Shown here in pieces: positions 1 to 12,134 of a DNA stretch of 64,000 nucleotides (position 1 is its first letter; the number at the start of each line of letters is the position of its first letter). This DNA is from Dicyema japonicum (Eukaryota > Dicyemida > Rhombozoa > Dicyemidae). The position numbers and the translations under genes are program-made. Location: positions 1,316,360-1,380,359 of the forward strand of contig RDEW01000001.1 of NCBI GenBank assembly GCA_011109175.1. The letters are read 5' to 3'. The notes beneath the pieces are model-generated. The model searched no databases, was not told where the DNA came from, and worked only from the letters and a program-made list of their open reading frames with translations.

Positions 1-2
1 TT

Positions 3-745
3 ATGGAGAAACCGAAAACAATTTTGAGTAAATGGTCTTTCAAAGTCAATGAAGATAAAACTGAAGTAACCTCTATTGAAAGAACTCCAACCCATTTAAA
101 AAAAGTGGAGGAACACCCGAAAACTCGGATCGTTACTTGGCGATTCAGAAGATATCACACGACGAAAGACATTGGCGACAATAGCACTTAAAAATCACGA
201 TCTATTCTAATAAGAAAGAATAAAATTTATACGCTTATTTAATGATTTGTCTGACCAGTCTTCATGTACAACGCGGGTACTTGGGAAACATCGAAGAAAG
301 ATATGGACAACTCGACTCATTTCATAGAGGCCAACTAAAAATACTCATTGGATATTCTTGCCCAAAGAAAATCTCAAACAATAAATTATAAAGACTGAGT
401 GATCGTGGACCAATAAGTGTGAACGTACTTGAAGCCTGCTGGCGCCTTTTTCGACATATTTTACGGATGGATGAAGAAACACCACGCAATGCTGTCATGG
501 AAGAATTTTTCGCCCATACTGAATCTTCTACATTCAGAGGACGTCCAAGAAGTTGTCTTCCGACACTGCGGAGATTATCCTGTGCTTGGGGGTCGATTGA
601 TGGATGCAGACGATCTGGACAAAATCAGGAAACTAGCACCACGACGAAAGGGATGGAGAAGGCTAACGGCAAGAATAATCGAAAAATATGGGACAAGCGA
701 AACCATAAACAGTGTTTACTGGTAACGCTGATGTGCATTAACTAA
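3..745 (+). pseudogene. Decayed 3' end of an RTE-like LINE
   Basis: Scrambled reading frames carry the C-terminal part of a non-LTR reverse transcriptase: a stretch after the palm domain (NEDKTEVTSI), then in other frames YNAGTW, a D-H-F-I/H-R-Q-L-like block and RNAVMEEFFAH. Better preserved relatives of this domain occur at 20.9-21.3 kb and 44.8-45.1 kb, where the order LDSFHRGQLR..WRLFGHVLRM is intact. Several frameshifts and stops show this copy is dead. The clade assignment rests on by-eye likeness. Confidence 0.7.
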
Positions 746-1139
746 CAAACCATATTTACCTAAAGCGTCAGCGTAATGGCGGAACACTCGTAAAGAGTCC
801 AAGAGTTAATTATGCTTGGATCTTTTAATTATTTGACTTTGACACCTTAGTACTCTTAAGATTTCTTAAATGAAATAAATACAATTTAATCACAACTTAT
901 AAGAACTTAGGTGGTACTCAGTCGTGTCCTATTCTAATGGAAACTCTGGCCATTAAGTAAGGTTAGAGCTATAATACAAGATAAGAGGAACTAGAAAGTA
1001 GAGCAATCAAAGTCTTTTCTCCGTTACTGTGTAAATTGACCCATATGCCACGCACTATAGGCGTGGAGTGGAGTATTATAATAAGTATTATAACTCTAAA
1101 TATGAGTGTGGGGTGGATATGAAAAAATTGTTGATTTTT

Positions 1140-1465
1140 TTATTTATTAACCCCGGATACACCGAGAAAGAAGTTAAAGTAAACTACTAATTAAGTGTAT
1201 CCAGTTTCCACTTCTACAGAAGCAGAGTCCATCCGGAATCAGCATAAAAGGTAAGACGTCCACTACATGCAGTTGTGGAAACCCCTCCAGTGGAGTGGGG
1301 AAGAGCAAATGATCCTTTTTCGTGCCGGCCTGGCACTGGGCGTCACCTAGACAGGTGGATCATATGACGCCACTCTAATAGGAAGAGAAAAGAGGAACAG
1401 ACAAGCAAGCAGAAAACTTCAACCAAGCAGCACCACATGGCGCTACGCGGATATAGGCCAATCTC
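1140..1465 (+). repeat. Dispersed repeat, left inverted copy
   Basis: About 320 bp that reappears in reverse complement at 3815-4092 with roughly 90% identity by eye. It contains the landmark GGCACTGGGCGTCACC and the flank CAGACAAGCAAGCAGAAA. A shorter relative lies at 27745-27850, and diverged relatives lie near 49.9, 52.15 and 53.95 kb. It is either one arm of a large inverted-repeat element or one of two independent insertions of a dispersed family. No protein is encoded. Confidence 0.75.
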
Positions 1466-1839
1466 AAATTCAAAATTTTGGACCTTTTTTGACTTTTTGG
1501 AAGTGTGACAGGTATTTACATAAATTTATAAATTATTAATTAATTAAAAATAAATTAAATAATTAAAAAACAAATAAAATTTTAAATCATTGATCGCTAT
1601 TCACACGGTTTGAATTAATTTGGTTTGCTATCAAACATAACATTTAGTGTTAACTAAAAGTCGTAAAAATCTGGAATGTTAAACACTTTGTGATTAAAAT
1701 AAATTTAAATACAAGTCACTGTCAAGAAATATACCAAGGAATGAAAATCCCCAAACATGGAAATAATAAAAGGAAGAAAAATTTAAAATCAAGGTAATAA
1801 TCCTTAAATTGACTAACAGCAAGGCAATTTCAACGTGAT

Positions 1840-2640
1840 TGAAAATAATCGATGCATTAGTATTTAAAGCAACAAATTATATAAAACAGTATTGGACTGT
1901 ACTGCATAAATATTTATGTGGAAAATATCGGAAATTAAAAGGATCGATTCCATACAAATAAACTAATTTGTCGAATATCACTCATATACCTGAGGATAGA
2001 CGTTGTTAAACATTAATGCCGAGATTTGAGCTGAAATTAATAGTAATTTCCAGTTTTGATCGAATATATAATCAAATTCATCAATGTATTATTATGCATT
2101 GATTTTCTATGTGATGGTGTCCAACACGCCTCGTTGAACTATAATGCCGGGATGTTGAGTAGACCAGGCCTAATCCCATATAAATTAATAAGCATCATTC
2201 ACTCAGTTTAATATCACTCAAATATTAACATAGTTGTACTTCCAACATTGTTAATCTCGGTACAAGTCGCATTGTTACCCCCATTCATGTTTGCCTAACA
2301 TTTAATGTGTATAATTGCATAATTACCGCGAATACATCACTCAAATATTAGCATTCCGTATGTAATGTTGTTTGACATGTTTGTTGAACTATAATGTATG
2401 GATTATTTAATATGACGGATCCAATTTTAAATTTGGCACTCATCAGTTCAATATTACACATTGATTCTGTAATGTTGCTTAGATCCCTGTTAAATTGTAA
2501 TGTTGGGACAGCTGAGTAGGAGTTAATTTTTTTCAATTCCATATAAATTAATAGACATCATTCAATAAGTTTAATATCACTCCAATATTAAACAAATTTA
2601 CGTACATGTGATTTGACGCTTCGTTTACATTGCGTGTCAA
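1840..2640. repeat. Degenerate satellite-like array
   Basis: Phrases such as CATATAAATTAATA, ATATCACTCAAATATTA and GTTGAACTATAATG recur several times with irregular spacing; two well-matched units are about 360 bp apart (around 2175 and 2537). The array is AT-rich and has no credible coding content. It looks like an eroded tandem satellite lying inside the 1140-4092 inverted-repeat structure. Confidence 0.5.
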
Positions 2641-2654
2641 TTCCATGTTAGTTA

Positions 2655-2770
2655 AATAAGATTGGAATAGCCATACTCCGAGGGAACTCGCTCGCAATCC
2701 ACGCAGCAGGCTTCCTCAACTGACATTTGTTTAATTGTTAAAAAAATTATTTTATTAAAAAAATAAAAAT
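2655..2770 (+). repeat. Dispersed ~110-bp repeat (copy 1)
   Basis: The segment with CCATACTCCG, ACTCG, CAGGCTTCCTCAACTGACAT and a following poly(A/T) tract is repeated at about 7570-7740 with only a few differences. The A/T-rich tail suggests a retroposed sequence, but no internal promoter or ORF was recognised. Confidence 0.65.
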
Positions 2771-3814
2771 ATTGATTAAAAAATTCTAGAATATTCTTTC
2801 TTGTTTTTGTTGAACACGTAGACAGTCATAAACCAGCTACGTATAATTTGAAATATTCATCCAAATTCCCTACACAAATATCTCAATTTATTTCAACATC
2901 CGAAAACTTGGTAATACCCTTCTTCAGTTTTGTAATTCCTTTAAAATTCAAACTACTCCAGGCTCTGTTTTTAGCATAAATTTATTAATTTCACTTCTGC
3001 ATCCCATGAGATCGAATCCTGAATATTTTGATCCGTAAGAATTTCCCACATTGTTCTTGTCTAATTTTTACGTAAAAATTCCAATTTATATCCTCACGAT
3101 TTGACGCTTCACTAATATTCGTCCACATAAATGAGTCATATCATTCAACAAGTAAAAATAGCTTAAATTTGTATATTAATCTTTCACAATCTCCAATTTA
3201 TCCATTCTGAGAAAATTATACTTGGATCCTGTAATATAGACCAATGCTGTTCCATTAGTATGTCGATGCGGGTTTAGCCACTTATAATGGTTGGCTTGGA
3301 CCCCTGGGACCTCGTTGGACTACCATGTTCATCGGTTTGTTTACCAGCGGACCGCCCGTTTGGACCCCAACCACGACATGTGAAATGGCTGAAGAGAGGG
3401 ACTTGTGAAGTGTCCAGGCTATAGAGACTGTTAAATAACTCTAACATAGATAATTTTATTAACATAACAAACTCGTTACTAATTAAGAACTAATTAAAAA
3501 GGGAGAAGCCAACGAGTTTGTCTTGGTTGATGGGATCTGGTATAACGAGACACCATAATGTCTCTTCTTTGAATTATTGACCCCTTTCATCCAACAAGAA
3601 TTATTTTTTTCAAGTGGTGCAATATTTCCTCAATGGATCTTGCACGTCTCTTATCACTAGGCGGTAATTTAGACTTTAATCAAGTCCATATGCCAGTTTA
3701 ATAGTATTTCTCTTCGATTTATTGAGAAGCTCTACAAGAGTACTTCTCTCATCACTTTCAAACCATCCTTAAAAGCCATAAATCAAGAATGGTTCTATAC
3801 AAGGAATTGATATA

Positions 3815-4092
3815 TTTTGCCACGTGTGCTGCGTTGTTAATTGGTTTAATTTTTCTGCTTGCTTGTCTGTTCCTCTCTCTTTCTAATAGAGTGGCGTCAT
3901 GTGATCCACCTGTCTAGGTGACGCCCAGTGCCAGGCCGGCATGAAAAAGGATCATTTGCTCCACTGGAGGGGTTTCCACAACTGCATGTAATGGACGTCT
4001 TACCTTTATGCTGATTCCGGATGGACTCTGTTTCTGTAGAAGTGGAAACTGGATGCACTTAATTAGTTGGTTATCGGTGTTAATAAATAATA
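3815..4092 (-). repeat. Dispersed repeat, right inverted copy
   Basis: Reverse complement of the repeat at 1140-1465, ending in a TAATAATAATAA microsatellite. The landmark appears here as GGTGACGCCCAGTGCC. Together the two copies bracket about 2.3 kb of AT-rich satellite-like DNA. I saw no target-site duplication at the outer borders, so a single transposon is not proved. Confidence 0.75.
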
Positions 4093-4301
4093 ATAATAAG
4101 CTGTATACACATAAAGAAAAGTTTCCGGACTCAATTGAAAACTTAGAAGCGATTTCAATCGCCGTAGCTTTTTTCCTCTTTTTTTGATATAATTAATGAA
4201 GGAACCTTCGAGTTCACAACACCAAGATATTGTAACTGTTCCATGCATTTGATCGCTCCAGTATCAATACGAATCTTTGATTTATTCTTGTAATTCACAA
4301 T

Positions 4302-5640
4302 TCATGAAGCAGTACACTTTTCCAGAGATAAGGATGAACCCTTATCTCGGCACCAACATTTAATTTTATCAATGTGGGTTGAAATACGTTTCCAGGAAAT
4401 CGATATATTAATACTAAGATCGAGCAAAAGAATATCATCGGCATAAATTAGCATTTTCGAATTTAGGTGTTCAAACTTCGGGATGTCACATAATTGAATA
4501 AGAGGGGACTTAAGACAGACCCTTGTGGAACCCGTCTTTCTAACAAAATTTTCTCTACCAGAAAGAAAATCTTTCATCAACACTAGAGCCTTGCTCCCAA
4601 CATTAAAATTTGACAAAGTTTTCAACAACCCAGCATGCCAACGCTATCAAAAGCCTTTGATATGTCTATACATACGGCCGTAAGACATTCTCTATTCTTC
4701 TTAGCAACACATATAAAATTTGATAATATTGACAAACAATCTTCAGTCTCTCTAGTGGAGCTAAAACCCACTGTTCATCAAGAAGAAAATTGTTGTCTTA
4801 ACGTATTTTGATAATCTGTTGAAAATGATTTTTTCCATAATTTTCGAGATACTTTTCGATATAATTCTCGAATATTATCCAACTTCATAGAAATATAAGA
4901 ATTAAAATGAGCCCAATCTATTCTGTTGATATTATATCCAAGAAATATTTCTTCTTCAAAAACGGATCCAGTTCGCAACTCCAAAGTTTGAGGTAAGTGA
5001 TCACTCCCTATATCATTTTTGACATAGGGCAGACCGCTCAATAAAGCGAGGTTTTCTTGCATAACGAAAATTCCCAATCTATCAGCACTCGTTGTTGGAA
5101 GTGATTAAGTTTTTTAGACGTAAAATCTTCTAAATTTTCTGATTCCATTATTTCCAATAAACATTTGCCGTCAGAATTAGTTTTACACAACCATATGCAA
5201 TATTTTTTGCATTGCAATCTCCACAAGGATTGGGTTTGCATTATTAGCGAAAAAATCTTTTATAATCCTTGAATAATTCCTTAATCTTTTGGATTAAATT
5301 CCACCAATTGTTACCAACCAATGGAAGTGTACAAATAATACATAATTCTCTTATAATTCTTGGCAATCGCGTTTTAATACTCTTTTTGTACAAAATAGAG
5401 GTTCTGTACCAGCTATAGCACCGGGACGCCATGGAATATCAATCGAATTATAACCCGGGATATTAATAATTCCAGGTTTTTTCATCTTCGTTTCATTAAT
5501 AATTAATGCATCTATCTCAACAGCGCCGGTAAGGGCTACCAGCTCCACAGCCCGCTTCCTAAGAGAGCGGGCATTAACCAGGGTAATCCTTGTTATATCT
5601 GATTTATTTGGTGGCTGTCCTCTCTTCTTAGGAGCGCCAC
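4302..5640 (-). pseudogene. Jockey/CR1-like LINE remnant (endonuclease and RT)
   Basis: On the minus strand, 5' to 3', there is an apurinic-endonuclease start (ALIINETKMKKPG, IPGYNSI), its end (GSDHLPQ), and then a reverse-transcriptase palm fragment with the catalytic box LIYADDILLL and the thumb-side text LSLEKC. Several frames and stops break it, so it is inactive. At its 5' side it meets an oppositely oriented LINE 3' end at 5.7-6.5 kb. It differs from the RTE-like copies at 41-48 kb. Confidence 0.75.
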
Positions 5641-5703
5641 CAGGCCAAGTAAAATCTTGGCACCCTTCTTCGTTCTTGTCATGTTTTTAATATTTTTAGA
5701 TAA

Positions 5704-6540
5704 TTGTTCAACAATATTATAAAAACGTTCCTCTTTCTGAATATTTCTGTCTACTGTGGGCTCTTCCTGTCCCGTGACCAGGATCTCCTAAAAGCCTCAG
5801 AAAGAGTTCAAAAACAACTACACGTGATTCAAAATTGGTTAATCTCCAACAGACTTGATATATCTCCTGAGAAGTCCTCCACATCCTATTTACTCAGACA
5901 AACGTCTTGGAAGAATGACCGTTGATTTATTTATCTACCAAACTAAAATACCTTTTACGAAGAAATTGAAAATCTTAGGAGTCGCCTTTGACACGCACAT
6001 GACCTTCTCCCCTCATGTCGAATATATCTCCGGAACCTGCTCAAGAAAGCTTGGTTTGATCAAATCTATTTGTGGTGGCATCAGAACCCTTTCCCAACAT
6101 TGAAACTACTACACAAACAATTCATTGAGCCATCTATCAGCTACGCCTGTGCGTCTTGGGGAATCACCTATCCTGGACTAACAAACAGAAAATCAGTGAT
6201 GTTCAGTCCTATCAGCTACAATATCGGCAAGCTCGTGAGAGGTCAGTCTCACACCCACCTCTCTGGAAGACCTTATCGACAAAATGGGAAGGGATTCGCC
6301 GCTCTGTGCCGAAAAATCCAACTTCCACAATGCTCTAATGGATTGGGTCTTACCTAGAAGACTTTACATCACCCCTCTTGTATTTCTTTCAAAACCCTCC
6401 CGTCTTCAGAGAAGCTGTGTTGGATATCGGAAGGTCCACCGGAAAAAGATGAGAGACCTGATGGATGCGGCCGGGATCACCTAATTAGTTTAATACAATT
6501 AAATTAACTATTGGTGTTCTTGGGTTAAATAATAATAAAT
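5704..6540 (+). pseudogene. 3' end of a Jockey-like LINE with TAA-type tail
   Basis: Out-of-frame pieces encode the region after the RT active site: QNWLISNRLDISPEKSS, LKILGVAFDTHMTFSPHVE and FIEPSISYACASWGI, a common order in Jockey-group elements. The last coding piece ends in MDAAGIT, followed by AATAATAATAAATAATAA. Near-identical 3' ends (GGGATCACCTAATTAGTT plus an A/T tail) occur near 55.95 kb, so this is a family-wide 3' terminus. Frameshifts make it non-functional. Confidence 0.75.
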
Positions 6541-6639
6541 AATAATTCGGATCTTTTGGATTCGCTGATTGACTAATCTAACTCCTGATTTCTCTTTAAT
6601 AAAGTTGTTGTTTAGTATTTCGATATTACCATTTATTCG

Positions 6640-7240
6640 ATGGAATTTGATGCTTGTGAAATTTTATGTACTGCATGAGTAAACCATGCAGGTCCACTAT
6701 TTAATAGAATTTACAAAAATACTGAATTTCTAATTTTGTAAATTTATTTTTACAAGAAAATTCAGATTTATATTGTGGGGTTTCTATGCTCCACTGATAT
6801 TTATGTCTCCACAAATGAACCGTAACAGTCGAAAGGTTAAAATACTAGAAAATGCTTTGATTTTTCTGTTTTATATTTTTTTATAATCTTCTAATTCATC
6901 CCCACTAAGTAATTGAAGAAATCTATACTCTACAATCTGATCATCAAATATTGAGTAACATTGCTTCCCAAAGTATGTTAACCATTTTTATTCCAGATTT
7001 CAATCCTGTTTATAATATTCAAGTTCAACAAAAATTTTGAGATATAGAAGAAATGTTTTGTCATAAAAAACTCGGATAATGTCATTTAAAGTGATTTAAG
7101 AGCCTTTCTTGGTTGTAGTTTAACTTGGATGGCGAAATTCCTAATTATATAGGCGTGATTTGATGCTTCAGTGAAATTTTTTGTACTGCACGAATAAACC
7201 ATGCAGGTCCATTATTTAATTAACAAATATACTTAATTTT
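6640..7240 (+). repeat. Two copies of an ~85-bp repeat
   Basis: The sequence around TGTACTGCATGAGTAAACC / CATGCAGGTCCA at about 6645-6725 recurs at about 7160-7235 with small differences. The DNA between is AT-rich, and I see no gene in it. Confidence 0.5.
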
Positions 7241-7266
7241 TAAGTTTTTAGCTAATCACATATTTT

Positions 7267-7470
7267 GGCCGGGTGGCGCAGTGTGAAAGTTGTCGGGCAA
7301 GAAGCCTGAAGGTCGCTATTTAGAATCCCGATTCTGCACATTTCGGTCGAAGGTTCCACGCATCAATATGCTTTGGCTTGACGAGTGACGTGAACTTCAC
7401 TGCGGAACCGGATCGTCTATTAAGGACCCAAGAAAAAGAAAAACAAAGAAGTGAAGAGCATTCTTGATAG
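7267..7470 (+). mobile_element. tRNA-derived SINE
   Basis: Begins GGCCGGGTGGCGCAGTGTGA, an A-box-like tRNA head. A weakened B-box region follows near 7311-7328, then a body (TTTGGCTTGACGAGTGACG, ACTGCGGAACCGGAT) and an A-rich tail (AAGAAAAAGAAAAAC). A second head-bearing copy at 29273-29452 has a better B box. Headless body copies lie at 8498-8690, 27405-27598 and 31225-31430. This is the usual build of a Pol III SINE; the family is not one I can name. Confidence 0.75.
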
Positions 7471-7569
7471 CAAAATCGAATGTTTGTGAAAATGGTTATC
7501 CAGTTTAACATTATTTTCAAGTTAATTTGCTGCTTGCCAGAAAAAAAGAGATCAATGAGAAGGGTTATG

Positions 7570-7740
7570 GCTAAGACAAAAAATTGGAATGGCCATACTC
7601 CGATGGGACTCGTTTGCTATCCACGTAGCAGGCTTCCTCAACTGACATTTGTTTAATTGTTAAAAAAAATTATTTTGTTAAAAAAATTGTTGTATTACTT
7701 GATTTTCAAAAATAAAAATATCTTCAACTTAGCCACGTGG
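7570..7740 (+). repeat. Dispersed ~110-bp repeat (copy 2)
   Basis: Matches 2655-2770, sharing CCATACTCCGA and CAGGCTTCCTCAACTGACAT, with a longer A/T tail. Confidence 0.65.
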
Positions 7741-8497
7741 TTGATTGGTCGAAGGTTGAGATGGGGACGTATCTGTTATCTTCATGATAAATAAAAGCCC
7801 TTGTCTTCTTTTGGGCATGATCAGGTGACGGACTCAAGAGACCAAAGTTCTGAATTAAGGAAGCGTCGGATCCTGGTTTGAATCGCGTTCAGAGGGAGCT
7901 TTGAGAATGACCTGTCAGTAGCTTCACGCATAAGGTGGTGGTTTAGAAAACTTAGACTAATTGATCGTTGATGAAGTGAACTATAGACATTGTCCCAAAA
8001 GGAAGATATATTCTATTTGAGCAGAATTCAATAATATTAGGAGTGATCGTCTATCCCTACTGTCGCTATTCCAGCATGTGAATAACGTTCTGTCTAACGA
8101 CCCACGGAGACAAAATATGTTTAAGATAACATTCACCTCCTGTCACAGGGATGCTAGGTTATCTTTTATTATCGAGTACATTTGTACCCTGTGGACTTTC
8201 GGCCATTCTACCTCCAACTGTGAAAAACACTAGCTCTTAAACATGATAGGTCGCATAACCGGACAACATACAGAGAGCTTCTCCCTAATCAAAAGAAGTG
8301 GAATTAGTTTCTTCAGACTATGCGGCGATCAACAAGATGCACCTTAACAAATCCAACTAAAAGTGGAACTGCGAGGGTACAACAGATACTTTATAGAAAC
8401 AGCAGAGACTCCTCGCAAATGTTTTGGGGACACCAAGATAACCTAATTGTTATTTGAGGCCCTGGGTGATCTTGTTTTCTCAAAAATAGCATCATAA

Positions 8498-8690
8498 TAG
8501 CTTGGTTTGACGAGTGACGCCGTCATCAGTGAATACTCACTGCGGAACTGGATTGTCTAGAAAGGACACTCACACAAGAAAAAGAAAAAAAAAGAAGTGA
8601 AGATCATTCCTTGGTTCTACGATTAGTTAAAATTAACTGTTCTTTACTTAAATAAAGTGTGTGTCCTGCCTATGCGGAGCTATAAAATAC
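8498..8690 (+). mobile_element. SINE body, 5'-truncated
   Basis: Carries GTTTGACGAGTGACGCCGTC, the tail AAGAAAAAGAAAAAAAAAG and a further 3' segment (AACTGTTCTTTACTTAAATA, CCTGCCTATGCGGAGC). The tRNA head is missing, as expected of 5'-truncated retroposons. The 3' segment also occurs, inverted, at 27405-27500. Confidence 0.7.
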
Positions 8691-8985
8691 TATGGCTCTC
8701 GTGAAAAGGCTTTATTATTATTAATAGCTTGGTGTACCTCTTGGGATCCTACGCACTTTTTGAATTTGTTACAGATGCTCGCGTGATACAAGCTGTGGGC
8801 GCGCTTTACTAAAAAGACCCTCGAAGGAAATGAATTCATTACGGAGTCGTAAAACCTTTGTAGAGTTTTGGTACCTGTGGGGTGGAAGTCTTCTATTTTC
8901 TTAAATTCGTTTAGTTCTTCATGCAGCATAGTCGTAGCTGATGTTGGGCACAATAAATCGGTTGTATAAAAAACTTAGCTGTTTC
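8690..8985 (-). pseudogene. LINE reverse-transcriptase C-terminal scrap
   Basis: An open frame of 87 codons exists here. The neighbouring frame reads LYNRFIVPNISYDYAA, which matches the post-palm block of the Jockey-like element at 6.1 kb (KQFIEPSISYACAS). I therefore read it as a frameshifted LINE relic rather than a gene. Confidence 0.45.
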
Positions 8986-8999
8986 TGAATGATCTCATG

Positions 9000-9585
9000 T
9001 TGTTTCAAAGGAATGCCCTATAGAAGTTCAGCTTTACTTGTGAAAAGATAACATTGTCTTTCAAAATTCAAAATAGGGTGATTTGTTATTGACCATAAAA
9101 TCAAAATTTGACCTAAAATTGATTTTATTAACTAAATTAAAAAAAAATTTTCTACGTGGGCGAATCCATTACAAGACTTTATTTACAAACTATCGTATTA
9201 TTCCCAAATTGATTAAAGTTTTCGAGGTCTCAGTGTATTAACAACTACCCAGATGGTCGGGATTACGTTTGGGTTTGTTGATATGTTATAAATGTGACAA
9301 GACAGCCATATGGACCCACTTTTTTAGTATAACACTTAGTATACCGTCGATGGGCTGATTAAATAAATTTCTACCAAGATTTTAAATTTAAATATTTAAT
9401 TAATTTTTTAATATTTTATTGCGATATGATACCATGTGAGACAGACTGCACTCATAAGGAGTGCAAGGACTTATACTTATCTTACCACTCCCAGTACGTC
9501 AAATCACAGTAATATTTAAAAATTAAATTCTAGCCCTAACACGGTTTATGGTAACAGAGGATATATCTGCGCAAATTGCTCTAAC
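9000..9585. other. AT-rich intergenic DNA, nothing recognised
   Basis: Contains no convincing coding exon or repeat match until the SEC16 exons begin near 9.55 kb. It must hold the promoter of that gene, but no motif stands out. Confidence 0.4.
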
Positions 9586-11580
9586 ATGCGTGCCAGAAGA
9601 GACGAAAAATACATTTTTGGGCATTCTAAGGCTCATTTTTCCCTTAAAACCCTAATTATGTCGACCTTTGAGAAAAATATCGACTTTATTCCTGTTAGTG
9701 GGTTAAACCCTCTGAATAATGTAGAAATTGGAAAATATTTCGAAATTCTAAAATAGTATGCTTCAAATTATACTTTTAGTTTATATTCCTGCGACGCCGA
9801 CAAATATGTTATAATTTCCGACTTTTCCTTATTTATGAGCCACTGTGTCAGCAACGAAACAATCGAAGTGCAAACACGTCACATTGTGTGGAATATTTTA
9901 TCCGAAATTTCCCGCCAACCTACTGTTTGAATATAGGTTAACCACTCTATAATAGATTATCGACGTTCGTAAAATTTGTGAATTACTTACCCAAGGCTCT
10001 CAGGACACTACTACTGGGTATTTTCCTGATCCAGGAAACTCAAATCCAGGGACCTTTGTTGAATTGCTTATGGAAGGTAACCCAACGGTTGTCTGTCCGT
10101 AATTATTTCAGGAAGCCGTAAAGTCCGCCATTTCCATGAACCGATGGGATTTGGCTATGGGTCTGAGCATCTGTTTGGACCTGGAATCCGTGATTCCGCA
10201 GTTTTGCCAGAAAGTCGCTCTAGAAAATGAATTTTTTGCTCTATTTCTTAGCTACTTGTCCAACAATGTGGTTTCATCACCAGTATGCTTATCGCTAATA
10301 TCCAGGGGACGTCGGACTGGCAACTCCACGTGGCTGTCTTACTCACGATCCTCCCATTTAACCGAGATCTGTCTGTTCAGTCCATTATAAATATCCTCAC
10401 CATGCTTAGTAAGTCGTAAACTGCAACGTAGTCGATCGTAACCTGATCTATGGCTCACTTGTGTGTCTGTTGGTCTTGTTTGCCTGTGCACGTGTCCCCC
10501 TGGCTGATCTGATGTCGAATTTCATGCCATTTACTCGGTCTATCTTGTTTATTATTGAAGGACTGGATTAAGTGGGGAGATATTGATGCTACTTTTATTG
10601 GTGGACATTCTGAGTGGAGAAAACGTCCAAAATGTGGTGGTAGTTTTTTGATTAAATTGCAGGAGCTGAAGGCACAGTTTGTGTCCCTCTGGCCTCTTCT
10701 GGACTCTTTCAGGATGCGGTAGAGCTTGCTGAGTCTGTCCTGCTGGCTAGCCTTGATAAAAAGAACCCCCCGTTTGTCGTCTTTCAGTTATATGATGTAT
10801 GGGTTGTGGTAATATGCTGATTTATATGACCCTCGGAGAACTTGCTGAGAAAAGCAGCAGTTTTTACAGAATTTACGATTATATGCTCAAAGTCTTCACA
10901 TCACTTCGGTGTAAGGACAAAGGGCATAAAATTGATGAAAGTGAGTCGTTTGGGAAGACAGATTCCGCTTCTTTTGACGCAAACACGGAAAATGTCTCGA
11001 TTTTAACGGAACCTTATCAGAATGTGCGTGGTGATATTGGTAACCCAAATTTTGTACCCAAAATCCTACCAGATGGTGGTTGTTCGTTACCACGTGTCAC
11101 TTCACAAGAAGATCCCAACAGCTTTATGTCAATTATCTGCACACTATTCCACCGATTATCATCAAAACACAACCGTCAGTGGAAACAACGGAAATTTCTC
11201 CTCCAACTGCTGCCCTTCCTGTAAAATTATCTAATGAAAACTCTAACGGTGATCTCCCAGAGGAGACAAAATCAGTCACGAATAATCCCCCAAAACAGTC
11301 CTCAATTAAAACGGTGGAGAAGAAGGATACTTTTTTTAAGAGTGCGCTGAATATGATTAGCAGTGCGTTTAGGAAATCCAATAAGGTGGAGTTTGACTGA
11401 TTCTAGGGGTCCATGTATTGGGATGAATCTTCTCAGCGGTGGATAGACCCCAACGAGTCGGACGATGGGGGAAATGATATCCCACTACCGCCTACGTTAG
11501 GAATAAGGGACCCAAATGGAATGAGTCGACCTGTTGTTAGAAGGGATGATTGTAAATGTGGGCTGTTTGTGTCATTGTAG
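9586..11580 (+). CDS. SEC16: SEC16-like COPII scaffold protein (multi-exon)
   Basis: Sec16 organises ER exit sites and binds COPII coats. In order, the exons give VWNILSEISRQPT (matches the helix before the central conserved domain of SEC16A/B, LLWQLLVLLCRQNG), ICELLTQG, then RWDLAMGLSICLD, SDWQLHVAVLLTILPFN (family: W-R-P-H-L-A-M-V-L-S-N-L) and the FQLYD block. Near the C terminus YWDESSQRWIDPNE corresponds to the conserved IVWDEKKNQWV motif. Frames join across introns at 9756-9779 (24 nt), 9925-9955 (31 nt) and 10077-10115 (39 nt). It is far shorter than vertebrate SEC16A because the long disordered flanks are missing. The start is uncertain: 9586 is the first in-frame ATG, and a CxxC-containing stretch lies upstream in the same frame. 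Confidence 0.8.
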
Positions 11581-11870
11581 TGCATTATGATGTATTGGCT
11601 GATAAACACGTGTGATGGGTCTTACTATTAATTATCTATTATTTTTTAAATTGAATTCAACGATTGGTAGTAAGTGTGTTGGTGAAACATTTGTGTTTAT
11701 TTTGTAAGGTGAATATAAATCAGAGCTAATTATATGGCGAGAAGTCAACATAGTGTTCGAATCTCTAAGATGTAGAATAAAGGTCTCATTCAGCTTGGAT
11801 TGGGGTCAATGCAAGAAACACTTCCCTGTGGGATACTAATTTTAGTCTCCTTTAAAATATTTTTGTTGAG
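11581..11870. other. Intergenic spacer after SEC16
   Basis: AT-rich sequence with no recognised feature; presumably holds the SEC16 3' UTR. Confidence 0.4.
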
Positions 11871-12121
11871 ATGCTAATAACACTGTTTCTTGTATTGCAC
11901 ATGCTTTGGCATAACCATTATGGCAAGACGATGAGTGCTAATAATAAGCGCATTTATTATTTCCGCCAAACTGTAGGATCCAGTAAACGTACAAAATCAT
12001 GCAATCCATTTCAAGAGGCAGACAAACAGAAACTAATCCAAGGAAGCAAAAGGACTCCTCAAATATTTGTAGACCGCGAACTGCTTCAGTAAATAAGAAA
12101 CTAAAGAGACCCATTGAATAA
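11871..12121 (+). other. Possible small basic-protein gene
   Basis: A modest open stretch. One frame from about 11871 gives 73 codons; the overlapping frame from 11998 gives a Lys/Arg-rich peptide ending KLKRPIE with a stop at 12119-12121, 13 bp before the convergent GCN1 stop. Tight tail-to-tail packing would suit this genome. No family is recognised and the exon structure is unresolved, so this may be chance. Confidence 0.2.
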
Positions 12122-12134
12122 AAGATCACAAGTA

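Noticed and set aside
7267-7345. tRNA gene
   Set aside because: A and B boxes are present but the 3' half does not pair as a tRNA and the sequence continues into a repeated SINE body.
11133-11381. Minus-strand open frame over SEC16
   Set aside because: Shadow of the SEC16 C-terminal exons, which match the family on the plus strand.
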